Source: JBEEOW01 sp041191405 | GTDB lineage: Bacteria > Bacteroidota > Bacteroidia > Cytophagales > UBA9547 | Direction of reading: 5' to 3' | Assembly (NCBI GenBank): GCA_041191405.1 | Contig: JBEEOW010000006.1 | Location: 95,738-159,737 of the forward strand | Length of the DNA: 64,000 nt | Part shown: positions 19,603 through 28,190 of the stretch, one piece after another | Layout of the letters: the number at the start of each line of letters is the position of its first letter | Position numbering within the stretch: the stretch's first letter is position 1 | Translations under genes and position numbers: made by a program | Notes under the pieces: generated by a model | The model's input: only the letters and a program-made list of their open reading frames with translations | Database searches by the model: none | Told to the model about the DNA's origin: nothing

Positions 19603-22092
19603 ATGAAAAAAATATTTAATTTAAATATTTATGGTGTAAGTAGGAGAATTATTATTGGTTTTGCTACTATAATTTTTGCTTTTGCAATTAGTGTTATTTT
19701 TATTGGTAAAATAGTAAATAATTCACAAACTACTTTAGATAATTTATTTGAAGAACACGATAAGTCAGTTGAAAACTTATATGAATTTAGGCAAATAATT
19801 AATCAAACTAAATTAAGTTTTTTGAATATTGTTTATTTACCAAAAGGTGATGTAGAAATTAAAACAATCCAAAATATTCACAATATCCAATTTCCTAAGC
19901 TTGAAAAAAAATTATTGAAAAGTTTAGAAATGTGGCAAAGTAATAATGAGAAAATAGTTATTATTTCTTCATTAAAATTATTCAATGAAAATATCAAAAG
20001 TCAAAAACAAATTATTGAATTATTGCCTGATTTTGAGAGTCGTAATAATGCAATGCTCAAATTTCAAAGTGAAGAAATTTTAGAAATATCTATACTGCCG
20101 GTGCTTGATAAAATTAATAATGATGTACAAAAATCGCTTGAATGGCATAAAGATGAAAAAGAAAAATCTCGTCAATTAATGACTGATTATTTTAAACAGC
20201 TAATGTATGTTTTACTGATAATTGGTTTCATTATGACAGTATTAGGTGTTATTGCAACTCAAATTACGGCAAGCAAAATTGCCAAGCCTTTACAAAAAAT
20301 GAAAGAGTTGATTTTTAGGTTAAGTAAAGGTGAATTAGTTTCTGGTCAAAAATTTGAAACCAATGATGAAATTGAAGAAATTAGTATATCAATCAATAAG
20401 TTAATTGATAGTATGAAATACAATGCTCGCTTTGCTGAGAGCATTGGAGAAGGTATGTTTGATTTAGTATATGAGCCACTTAGCGATAAAGATGAACTTG
20501 GGTATTCGTTAAAACAAATGAATTTTCAAATTAAAAATTTAATTGAATCGCTACAAACTACTCAAAAACAAACACTTTTAGCTAAAAATAAAGCTGAAGA
20601 AGCTTTAATCAGTAAATCTCAATTTTTATCAGTAATGTCGCATGAAATTAGAACTCCTTTAAATGCAATATTGGGTATGTCTAATTTATTAAATGATGCA
20701 AGCTTAAGTGAGGAACAAAAAGATTATTTAGTTACTATTCAATTTTCGGCCAAAAATTTACTGCATTTAATAAACGACATTTTGGATATTACAAAACTAG
20801 AAGCAGGCAAAGTAATTATTGAAAATGTTGATTTTAACTTATACAATCAAATTCAAAGTATACAGAAGTCGCATTTGGTAGCTGCTTCCGAAAAATCTAT
20901 TTTATTAGATATTAATTCAAATATAACAGCCAATACACTTTATAATGGAGACTCCTACCGATTAAATCAAGTTTTGAATAACCTAATAAATAATGCAATC
21001 AAATTCACTCACAAAGGAAAGATTACTATAAAAGCGAATGTTGTAAATAGCTCTTCTAGTTTCGATACAATTTTGTTTGAAATTGAGGATACCGGAATTG
21101 GGATTCCATTGTCGAAACAAGATATCATTTTTGAATCCTTTACCCAGGCTGATTTAAACACAACTCGTTTATATGGAGGATCAGGTTTGGGGCTATCCAT
21201 CTGTAAAAAATTAATCGAAAGCATGGGTAGTAAAATTCAACTTACTAGTACTGTGGGAGTAGGCTCTGTATTTAGTTTTGAACTTAATTTGCCAAAAACA
21301 ATAATTTTAAATTCAAATGAGAATATTTTACCTGAATCAAATGCCATCAATGTTGAAGGTAAAAACATACTTTTAGTGGAAGATAATACAATTAATGCCA
21401 AAGTAATGGCAGGATTTTTTAAAAAATGGAAGATAAATTTTGAATTAGCTGAAAATGGAAAAATTGCAACTGAAAAAGTTGAAGAGGGTAAATATGATTT
21501 GATTTTAATGGATTTGCAAATGCCAATAATGGATGGTTATGAAGCAACTAAGATTATTAAATCCAAACAAATTTCAACTCCTATTATTGCACTTTCTGCT
21601 GAAGCATTACACGATATCAAAACTTTATTAGACGAATTTGGTTTCAATGATTATGTTTCAAAACCATTTGTTCCTCAAGATTTAATAAATAGAATAAGTT
21701 ATTTTACTTCGACTGAATATTTGGCAAATAAATTACAAACAAAAGATAATCAATTAGTTTCTTTTTACAGATATAATGAACTTGCCAATAATGATTCTGC
21801 ATTTTTAAAGATGATACTTTGTCAAGTGCTCGAAGAATTTCAAATAGTGTTGACTTATTTTGAACATGACTTGTCCTATATAAATGAAAACAAGGTAGTT
21901 CTGGAGACAATGTTTAATAAAATTATGCCAAGTTTAAAAATGCTTTCATTGTCTGATTTGTATCTAAGTTTTGAAAAAATATTAAAAATTGAGGATGCTG
22001 ATATGGAAAATAGTAATGAACTAAAATTACATATAGAGAAATCAATACGTGCAGTGATTTTAGAATTACAAACTAAAATAAAAAATATATAA
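19603..22092 (+). CDS. Membrane hybrid histidine kinase with HAMP, HisKA, HATPase, REC and a degenerate HPt-like tail
   Basis: An 829-aa protein. TM1 lies at about 13-33, a helical periplasmic sensor at about 34-197, and TM2 at about 198-222. HAMP follows (IAKPLQKMKELIF), then His347 in SHEIRTPLNA, the HATPase (DTGIGIP, GGSGLGLS) and a receiver with Asp637 (LILMDLQMP). The last 110 residues resemble an HPt helix bundle with KIMPSLKMLSL, but the position normally held by the phosphorylatable His is Asn772 (codon AAT at 21916-21918). The kinase may therefore need an external HPt. It forms an operon with the YfiR gene and the TonB receptor (20-bp gap). Confidence 0.9.
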   Translation: MKKIFNLNIYGVSRRIIIGFATIIFAFAISVIFIGKIVNNSQTTLDNLFEEHDKSVENLYEFRQIINQTKLSFLNIVYLPKGDVEIKTIQNIHNIQFPKLEKKLLKSLEMWQSNNEKIVIISSLKLFNENIKSQKQIIELLPDFESRNNAMLKFQSEEILEISILPVLDKINNDVQKSLEWHKDEKEKSRQLMTDYFKQLMYVLLIIGFIMTVLGVIATQITASKIAKPLQKMKELIFRLSKGELVSGQKFETNDEIEEISISINKLIDSMKYNARFAESIGEGMFDLVYEPLSDKDELGYSLKQMNFQIKNLIESLQTTQKQTLLAKNKAEEALISKSQFLSVMSHEIRTPLNAILGMSNLLNDASLSEEQKDYLVTIQFSAKNLLHLINDILDITKLEAGKVIIENVDFNLYNQIQSIQKSHLVAASEKSILLDINSNITANTLYNGDSYRLNQVLNNLINNAIKFTHKGKITIKANVVNSSSSFDTILFEIEDTGIGIPLSKQDIIFESFTQADLNTTRLYGGSGLGLSICKKLIESMGSKIQLTSTVGVGSVFSFELNLPKTIILNSNENILPESNAINVEGKNILLVEDNTINAKVMAGFFKKWKINFELAENGKIATEKVEEGKYDLILMDLQMPIMDGYEATKIIKSKQISTPIIALSAEALHDIKTLLDEFGFNDYVSKPFVPQDLINRISYFTSTEYLANKLQTKDNQLVSFYRYNELANNDSAFLKMILCQVLEEFQIVLTYFEHDLSYINENKVVLETMFNKIMPSLKMLSLSDLYLSFEKILKIEDADMENSNELKLHIEKSIRAVILELQTKIKNI

Positions 22093-22112
22093 TCACAATA
22101 AGTGGATGAGTT

Positions 22113-24080
22113 ATGAAAAGGATTTTGAGTTTTATATTTATATATCTTTGTTATTCAGTAGTTTCTGTTGCTCAAATGGATACTTCTTCTACAAATAAAT
22201 TACTTGAATTGGATTTGTCGCAGTTGGTAACAACGCCTTCAAAAGTTAAGTTTACACAACAAGAATCGCCTGGTATAGTAACTTTAATTACAGAAAAAGA
22301 TATTAAAGTTTCAGGTGCTAATGATTTAATAGATGTATTAAAATTAGTGCCAGGAATATCATTTCATACTGATGTTCAAGGAGTGGTAGGTATTGGTATG
22401 CGAGGTATATGGGGGCACGAAGGTAAAGTACTTATTATGATTGATGGTCAAGAAATGAATGAGTTATTGTATGGAAATATTGCTTTTGGAAATCATTTTG
22501 ATGTAAGTCAAATTAAAAAAATAGAAGTTGTAAGAGGTCCAGGTTCAAGTGTTTATGGTGGATTTGCCGAACTAGGAGTGATAAATATTATTACAAAAGA
22601 AGCAAATGATTTGAATGGAGTTGAAGTTAACTCATCTTTTGGTAGTTTTCAAAATGCCTACGCACATAGAAATGTAAGTGTAAAAGCCGGAAAAGCGTTT
22701 ACTAACGGTAAGATAAGTTTGTTAGGATTTGTTGGTCAGGCTCAAAGGTCAAATCAGATATATACAACTGTTTATGGAACACAAACTAATTTAGCGAATA
22801 ATTTTTCAACTAATCCTTCAAATTTAAATTTTGGTTTTAATTATAAAAATTTAACTGCAAAACTTATTTTGGATTCATACTCAATGAAATCAAGAATAAC
22901 ATACGACACTATTGAACATATTCCATTGCCAACAAAATTTAAAAGTTTGAATGCTGAAATAAATTATAAAATACAGTTGAATAGTAAAGTAACAATTACT
23001 CCTAAATTTCAATATATAAATCAAAAACCATGGGAGAATATAGTTTCAAATTCAATAACCAACATTAATTTACGTGCTCAAAAAGTTTTGGCAAATATTG
23101 AAGGTGATTACAATCCAACCAGAAAAGTAAATTTGCTATTTGGTGTTGAGAGATTTGTACAGTTAGCTCAAAATTATGAAAAAGCTGAATCTCCAGTATT
23201 TACTGCTGATAGTTCTGATAAATTTAAGAATTTTACAACTTCAATTTATCTTCAAGGGACTGTAAAACATAAAATTGCAAATCTTACTATAGGAGGTAGA
23301 TATCTGCATAATGATATATTTGGCGCTGCATTTTCGCCTAGAGTTGCATTAACTAGAACTTTTAATGATTTACATATTAAATTTTTGTACTCTGAAGCAT
23401 TTAAAACACCTACAATTATGAATATTGCTTGGAATCCAAATATTAAACCTGAAAATACACAAGTATTTGAAGTTGAAACTGGATATAAACTAAATTCATC
23501 TATTGATTTTTCGGTTAATGCATTTTCAGTATTAATAAACCACCCTATTGTATATGAATACGTTAATAATAAAGATTTTTTTAGAAATCATAGCCAAACA
23601 GGTTCAATAGGTTTAGAGGGAAACATTAATTGGCATTCAGAAAAGGTAAAACTCAATTTTAATTATGCTTATTATTCTTCAAATGGTAGAAATAAAGTTG
23701 ATAATTATGCCTTGCTACAAAATACTAATTCAGTTTTAGGTTTTGCAAATCATACTGCAAATTTAAATGCCACCTATAATTTTACGGAACAGTTCAGTGT
23801 CAATAATATATTTTCTTATGTAGGAAGTAGGTATGCTTATCAATTTGGTAGTTACAATCAAGTTGATGATAGTTTTAATCCATTAAAAATAGACCCAACA
23901 TTGCAGTGGAATATATTTGTAAATGCATCTGATTTATTTACTAAAAATTTTGATTTGGGGTTTGGTATCAATAATATTTTAAATCAACAGATATATTTTG
24001 TTCAACCATACAATTCCTTAAATGCCCCTTTACCAGTATATAATAGAATGTTTGTATTAAAAATTGCTTATAAAATTTAA
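22113..24080 (+). CDS. TonB-dependent outer-membrane receptor
   Basis: A 655-aa protein. The signal peptide ends near SVVSVAQ. A plug domain (about 45-160) has TLITEKDIKVSGANDLIDVL, PGISF, VLIMIDGQEMN and VVRGPGSSVYGG, and the rest is a 22-stranded-barrel-like sequence ending in an aromatic strand (NRMFVLKIAYKI). It is Cir/BtuB-sized and lacks the N-terminal carboxypeptidase-regulatory domain of SusC proteins, so siderophore, vitamin or metal uptake is more likely than glycan uptake. Its place behind YfiR and a kinase suggests that uptake or ligand sensing is linked to that kinase. Its last 4 bp overlap the convergent ppk2 gene. Confidence 0.88.
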   Translation: MKRILSFIFIYLCYSVVSVAQMDTSSTNKLLELDLSQLVTTPSKVKFTQQESPGIVTLITEKDIKVSGANDLIDVLKLVPGISFHTDVQGVVGIGMRGIWGHEGKVLIMIDGQEMNELLYGNIAFGNHFDVSQIKKIEVVRGPGSSVYGGFAELGVINIITKEANDLNGVEVNSSFGSFQNAYAHRNVSVKAGKAFTNGKISLLGFVGQAQRSNQIYTTVYGTQTNLANNFSTNPSNLNFGFNYKNLTAKLILDSYSMKSRITYDTIEHIPLPTKFKSLNAEINYKIQLNSKVTITPKFQYINQKPWENIVSNSITNINLRAQKVLANIEGDYNPTRKVNLLFGVERFVQLAQNYEKAESPVFTADSSDKFKNFTTSIYLQGTVKHKIANLTIGGRYLHNDIFGAAFSPRVALTRTFNDLHIKFLYSEAFKTPTIMNIAWNPNIKPENTQVFEVETGYKLNSSIDFSVNAFSVLINHPIVYEYVNNKDFFRNHSQTGSIGLEGNINWHSEKVKLNFNYAYYSSNGRNKVDNYALLQNTNSVLGFANHTANLNATYNFTEQFSVNNIFSYVGSRYAYQFGSYNQVDDSFNPLKIDPTLQWNIFVNASDLFTKNFDLGFGINNILNQQIYFVQPYNSLNAPLPVYNRMFVLKIAYKI

Positions 24081-24814
24081 TCAAATTTTTGCTTTAAAAT
24101 GTCATAGATAATTTCTGCAATAACCAAATCTCTGTACCATTTATTATCGGCAGGCACACAATACCATGGAGCATATTGTGTGTTACATTTGTCAAAAATA
24201 TCATCATATATTTTTTCATATTTATTCCATAATTTTCGTTCTATTTCGTCTTCAGCATTGTATTTCCAGTTTTTTTCAGGAGTATTTATTCTTTCATCTA
24301 GCCTTTCTCTTTGTTCTTCTTTCGAAATATCAAGAAAAAATTTAATCAATACTGTGTTATTTTCGGTAAGCAGTTTTTCAAAATTATTTATGTGTTCAAT
24401 TCGCTCTTTATAAGTTTTTTCTGAAATCAAATCATGTACTTTTGTAATTAAAATATCTTCATAATGTGAGCGATTAAAAAAAGAGATTTTGCCTTTTTCG
24501 GGAGTTTTAGCATGAATTCTCCATAAAAAATCATGATTTAATTCTTCTTGTGTTGGAGCTTTAAAGCTAGTTACATTAAAACCTTGAGGATTTAGTTGTG
24601 AGGCTAATTTTCTAATCGCACCATCTTTACCCGAAGCATCCATTCCTTGAAATAAAATAATGATTCCAAAACTTGGATTTGCAGATAGCATGTTTTGAAA
24701 TCCATCAATTTTACTATACAAAAACTTACACCTTTCAAATGCTTCTTCTTTTGAAATTGATGATGGTGCTTTTGTGGCTACTGTTTTGAATTTTGAAAAA
24801 TCTTTAGGTGACAT
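24077..24814 (-). CDS. ppk2: Polyphosphate kinase 2 family (polyphosphate:nucleotide phosphotransferase)
   Basis: A 245-aa, single-domain PPK2. Walker A is GMDASGKDG, followed by KAPTQEELNHDFLWR. The Walker B region is FFNRSHYEDILI, and the lid module has DERINTPEKNWKYN. These enzymes move phosphate between polyphosphate and nucleotides. The short form resembles class I or III enzymes that phosphorylate AMP and/or ADP, and the direction and substrate cannot be read from sequence. The gene has its own predicted promoter at 24843-24872 and overlaps the 3' end of the TonB receptor gene tail to tail by 4 bp. Confidence 0.88.
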   Translation of the reverse strand: MSPKDFSKFKTVATKAPSSISKEEAFERCKFLYSKIDGFQNMLSANPSFGIIILFQGMDASGKDGAIRKLASQLNPQGFNVTSFKAPTQEELNHDFLWRIHAKTPEKGKISFFNRSHYEDILITKVHDLISEKTYKERIEHINNFEKLLTENNTVLIKFFLDISKEEQRERLDERINTPEKNWKYNAEDEIERKLWNKYEKIYDDIFDKCNTQYAPWYCVPADNKWYRDLVIAEIIYDILKQKFD

Positions 24815-24842
24815 AGTGATTTTTAAACATTATACCTTTTTT

Positions 24843-24872
24843 CAAAGTTAGTTTTAAATTAAAAATTACCAA
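24843..24872 (-). promoter_or_regulatory. Predicted ppk2 promoter
   Basis: On the minus strand: TTG (complement of 24870-24872), a 19-bp spacer, then TAACTTTG (24850 to 24843). This is an exact Bacteroidota-type promoter and would start RNA about 20-25 nt before the ppk2 ATG. Confidence 0.6.
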
Positions 24873-24916
24873 CAAAAATCATTTTAAATAAAAGAAATAT
24901 TAACAACCTTTGTATT

Positions 24917-25306
24917 GTGAAATTCTTAAATACAAAATATACGAGTTTATTTGTGGCTACTATACTTTTAATAAGTGTATTGGTATCCCCAATTTCGTAT
25001 TTAAAATTTAAGTTAAATCAAGATTATATTGCTCAAACTTTGTGTATTTATAAATCAAAACCTGCATTAAAATGTAATGGTCATTGTTATTATGCCAAAA
25101 AAATGGAAAAGCAAGTTCAAAAAGCTGCTAAAACAAAGCAATTGTTAGAAAATTTACCAGTATTTACTCTTTATTCTACTCCTGATTTAGAAATCTATTT
25201 CCCAAATAAAGCTAAATTTTTGTTTGCAGTCAATCATTTAACGCAAGTAAAATCAATTCATTCACAGTCGTATTTTTTTACAGTTTTTCATCCACCCTTG
25301 GTTTAG
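24917..25306 (+). CDS. Small membrane-anchored protein with a CNGHC motif, unknown function
   Basis: A 129-aa protein with a GTG start (no ATG is available, and the hydrophobic segment begins at residue 9). One N-terminal TM segment or signal anchor is followed by a mature part with KCNGHCYYAKKMEKQ and then no further Cys. A CxxxC pair with a neighbouring His is compatible with metal or redox binding. I recall similar small CNGxC proteins near copper-related genes in Bacteroidota, but did not check. It opens a four-gene run that ends in SCO1, which supports a copper or respiratory link. Confidence 0.6.
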   Translation: MKFLNTKYTSLFVATILLISVLVSPISYLKFKLNQDYIAQTLCIYKSKPALKCNGHCYYAKKMEKQVQKAAKTKQLLENLPVFTLYSTPDLEIYFPNKAKFLFAVNHLTQVKSIHSQSYFFTVFHPPLV

Positions 25307-25385
25307 TTTTTTAATTTATTTAAATTCCTTTATATCATTAATGAGTTTAAATTCATTAATTATTTCATTTTAAAATTATAAAACA

Positions 25386-26291
25386 TTGAAAATTAAATCA
25401 TTGTTAATAGCTATTTGTATAGTTATTAGTATTGAGCAACAAAGCTATGCTTGCGATGCATGTGCATGCTCATTTGGAGGTAATTATGTTGGGGTTTTGC
25501 CTCAATTCTCAAGAAGCTTTGTGGGAGTGAGGCATTATTACAGAAGTTTTAACACTTCAGGTATGTATAATGGTAACAAAGTTACTGCTAATGATATCTT
25601 TAACAGAACGGAAATTTGGGGTAGATATGTACCTCATAAACGAATTCAAATTTTTGGATTTTTGCCGTTTGTAGATAACACACAAGAAATTGTTGGCAAT
25701 CATCACCCTATGACAGTATCTGGTTTAGGAGATGCTTTATTGAATTCGAATTATACAATTATTAATACAGGTGATAGTTCGTTTATGGCAAAACAATTAC
25801 TTTTGCTAGGGTTAGGGGTAAAACTACCAACAGGAAAATTTGAACAAAAACATGATAATATATTATTGCATCCAAATCTTCAAGCAGGAACTGGAAGTGT
25901 AGATTATCAAGCTTCAATTATCTATGTTTTAAGATATAATTCATTTGGAATATCAACAGATGTATCTTACAGATTTAATGGAATCAATAGTAATAAATAC
26001 AGATTTGGAGAACGTTTTTCTACAAATGCAAATCTGTTTTACAGATACAGAACAGGAAGTATTGTACTTATGCCATTAGCGGGTTATACTTACGAATTTG
26101 CCTATGCTGATACTCAAAACAATTTTATTGATGTTAATACTGGAGGTACAACCTCATTATCTAATTTAGGATTTGATCTTTATTTAGAGAAATTTATAGT
26201 TAATACTTTGGTGCAACTTCCTGTTTCTTATTCAAATATAGAAAGTTCACCTAATCCAAGATTAATGTTAGGATTATCATATTTGTTTTAA
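25386..26291 (+). CDS. Outer-membrane beta-barrel-like protein with N-terminal CDACACS motif
   Basis: A 301-aa protein with a TTG start and a signal peptide ending near SYA. The mature N-terminus has three Cys in CDACACS, followed by alternating strands (FVGVRHYYRSF, GRYVPHKRIQIFGFLPF, LLGLGVKLPTGKFE) and an aromatic-ended last strand (LMLGLSYLF). The pattern fits a transporter-like outer-membrane barrel of the Bacteroidota. The Cys cluster right after the signal peptide suggests metal binding on the periplasmic side. It lies in the SCO1 operon, 5 bp before the next gene. Substrate is unknown. Confidence 0.6.
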   Translation: MKIKSLLIAICIVISIEQQSYACDACACSFGGNYVGVLPQFSRSFVGVRHYYRSFNTSGMYNGNKVTANDIFNRTEIWGRYVPHKRIQIFGFLPFVDNTQEIVGNHHPMTVSGLGDALLNSNYTIINTGDSSFMAKQLLLLGLGVKLPTGKFEQKHDNILLHPNLQAGTGSVDYQASIIYVLRYNSFGISTDVSYRFNGINSNKYRFGERFSTNANLFYRYRTGSIVLMPLAGYTYEFAYADTQNNFIDVNTGGTTSLSNLGFDLYLEKFIVNTLVQLPVSYSNIESSPNPRLMLGLSYLF

Positions 26292-26296
26292 AAATT

Positions 26297-26707
26297 ATGA
26301 AGATAAAAATTGTAATAAATTTCGCATGTTTTATAATCTTTGTTTTTTTTACAAATTGTGATAAAAATAAAGGTTTTCTGAATTCTAATGCACAAATTCA
26401 AAGCGATATTCCAGCTATTCAAATAGTAAGTCCAACATTAACAGAAATTCAAAGTAATACAAACTTAAGAATTAATGTAAATTATAGTGCAAACTCTTCT
26501 TTGCACATGTATGGTTTTTGGTTGAGAAACAAAAAATCAGGAACAGAATTCGCTTCATTTATGAAACATTATGATGGTTCAAAAATAAACTTGGATACAA
26601 CCATCGTTTCAAATTGGCAAAGTGGAGATACACTAGCATTGCAAGTGTATACTATTAACCATAGTAGTCAAACCAATAGTGTAAACCAATTAATCATTGT
26701 AAAGTAA
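26297..26707 (+). CDS. Small lipoprotein, unknown function
   Basis: A 136-aa protein. The hydrophobic N-terminus ends in FFTNC with the Cys near residue 21, which is a lipobox. The rest is a compact beta-rich domain (IQIVSPTLTEIQSNTNLRI, later LHMYGFWLRN) that looks like an Ig-like fold. Two His and one Met in LHMYGF and FMKHYDG could bind metal, but this is weak. It sits between the barrel gene and SCO1 with short gaps (5 and 18 bp), so it is probably part of the same pathway. Confidence 0.6.
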   Translation: MKIKIVINFACFIIFVFFTNCDKNKGFLNSNAQIQSDIPAIQIVSPTLTEIQSNTNLRINVNYSANSSLHMYGFWLRNKKSGTEFASFMKHYDGSKINLDTTIVSNWQSGDTLALQVYTINHSSQTNSVNQLIIVK

Positions 26708-26725
26708 TTAAACTATATTTGTAAT

Positions 26726-27436
26726 ATGGAAAAGTTAAAAAGAGAAATATTCTTATTAAGCATAGTAATTGTGTTAATATCCTTGGTACTAGGATACTTA
26801 TGGTATAATAAATTGCAATCAAACGGACCAACAAAGGTGTTGCCAATTTTTGGTATCGAGGATATTAAAGAAAAAAATGTAGATGGTAAAATTGTTTATG
26901 ATACAGTATTTCATCAAGTACCAGATTTTAGTTTTACTAATCAAGATGGTAAACAAGTTTCTCAGCAAAACCTACAAAATGTTGTTTATGTAGCTGATTT
27001 CTTTTTTACAACCTGCCCAAGTATCTGTAAAGATATGGCAAAACAAAAAATCAGATTGTATAAAGCATTTGAAAATAATCCACAAGTAAAAATTGTTTCT
27101 CATACTGTAAATCCTGAAAATGACTCAGTTCCGGTAATGAAAGCTTATGCTAAGCGTTGTAAAATTACAAATACTGATAAGTGGTATTTACTTACTGGTG
27201 ATAAAAAAGCATTGTATAGTATAGCAAGAGACGGCTATCATGTAAATGCTACAAAAGGTGATGGCGGACCCGATGATTTTATTCATACTGAAAATTTTGC
27301 TCTTGTAGATAAAAATAAAAGAATAAGAGGTTATTACAATGGTACATCTGAAGCCGAAGTAAATCAACTAATGTATGATATAGAACAATTACTTTTAGAA
27401 GAAAAGAAAGAAATTATTAAAGATAAGAATCACTAA
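26726..27436 (+). CDS. SCO1/SenC family copper chaperone or thiol-redox protein
   Basis: A 236-aa protein with an N-terminal TM anchor (about 7-26) and a thioredoxin-fold domain. The copper site is complete: Cys97 and Cys101 in TCPSICKDM and His187 in DFIHTENFALVD. SCO proteins deliver copper to the CuA centre of cytochrome oxidase or reduce its cysteines on the periplasmic face. It is the last gene of the operon starting at 24917 and is followed by a strong terminator. No oxidase genes are in the window. TATATTTG occurs only 4 bp before the ATG, so an internal start giving a nearly leaderless mRNA is possible. Confidence 0.88.
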   Translation: MEKLKREIFLLSIVIVLISLVLGYLWYNKLQSNGPTKVLPIFGIEDIKEKNVDGKIVYDTVFHQVPDFSFTNQDGKQVSQQNLQNVVYVADFFFTTCPSICKDMAKQKIRLYKAFENNPQVKIVSHTVNPENDSVPVMKAYAKRCKITNTDKWYLLTGDKKALYSIARDGYHVNATKGDGGPDDFIHTENFALVDKNKRIRGYYNGTSEAEVNQLMYDIEQLLLEEKKEIIKDKNH

Positions 27437-27456
27437 AATTAATAATACAATTCAAA

Positions 27457-27497
27457 CAAAAAAGGAGCATGAAATTTAAACTTCATGCTCCTTTTTT
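27457..27497. terminator. Bidirectional terminator after SCO1
   Basis: A perfect 10-bp stem, GGAGCATGAA/TTCATGCTCC, with an A run on the left and TTTTTT on the right. It sits between the convergent SCO1 gene and the minus-strand lipoprotein gene at 27517 and serves both. Confidence 0.9.
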
Positions 27498-27516
27498 GTT
27501 TTCTAATTATTTGATT

Positions 27517-28062
27517 TTAAAGAATATCCATTAAAATTAAATATACACCATAAATTAATAATACTGCACCTACAATAGCAATTAACCAACCGATTACTGG
27601 TACATAATATGCCAAACTCATTACTAATAAACCTATTACAGCTAAAATCACTCCTTGCTTTAACCCACCACTTGATTTTTTTAGAGTTTCAGCTTTATTA
27701 TTAATTTCAGCTTTTTTCTCTGGGGATAATTTATTATACTTTTTCGCTAAAACATTAGATAATTTATCTAATTGCTTTTCTTGTTTTGGAGATAAAGTAA
27801 CTCCTGGGTTAGATTTAACAATTTCTTCTTTAATTGTTGTTTTAAATTCAGTCGCAGAAATAGTTTTTGGTGCTGAAGTATTGTTGTTTTCAACAACTGT
27901 TGAAGTTACAGCATCTTTTGATTTCCACTCAATATCTTGAGATTTTAGGGATGAAGAAATGTTAGCACTTTTGTACGAACAAGAAGTAGCCATTAAAGCA
28001 ACTAAACATGCAGCAATACCAACATTAACTGAACTTAGTATTGAAGTAAATACTTTTTTCAT
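27517..28062 (-). CDS. Lipoprotein-like protein with a C-terminal membrane hairpin, unknown function
   Basis: A 181-aa protein. The N-terminal hydrophobic stretch ends in MATSC (Cys28), a likely lipobox. A polar Ser/Lys-rich middle follows, with SPKQEKQLDKLSNVLAKKYNKLSPEKKAEI forming amphipathic helices. Two TM segments at about 135-155 and 158-180, with PVIGWLIAIVGA between them, end the protein. The combination of a lipid anchor and a C-terminal TM pair is unusual. An N-terminal TM in place of a lipobox is also possible. I do not recognise a function. Confidence 0.6.
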   Translation of the reverse strand: MKKVFTSILSSVNVGIAACLVALMATSCSYKSANISSSLKSQDIEWKSKDAVTSTVVENNNTSAPKTISATEFKTTIKEEIVKSNPGVTLSPKQEKQLDKLSNVLAKKYNKLSPEKKAEINNKAETLKKSSGGLKQGVILAVIGLLVMSLAYYVPVIGWLIAIVGAVLLIYGVYLILMDIL

Positions 28063-28190
28063 AATAAATTATTAGGGGTTTAATGAATTTTAGTCCAAAA
28101 ATAAGAAATAATATAATAAAACTAATACATTTTAGAATTTTGTAAAAAAAGAAAAAAGTATTTTAAAATAACTATTTATATATTTGCTGA

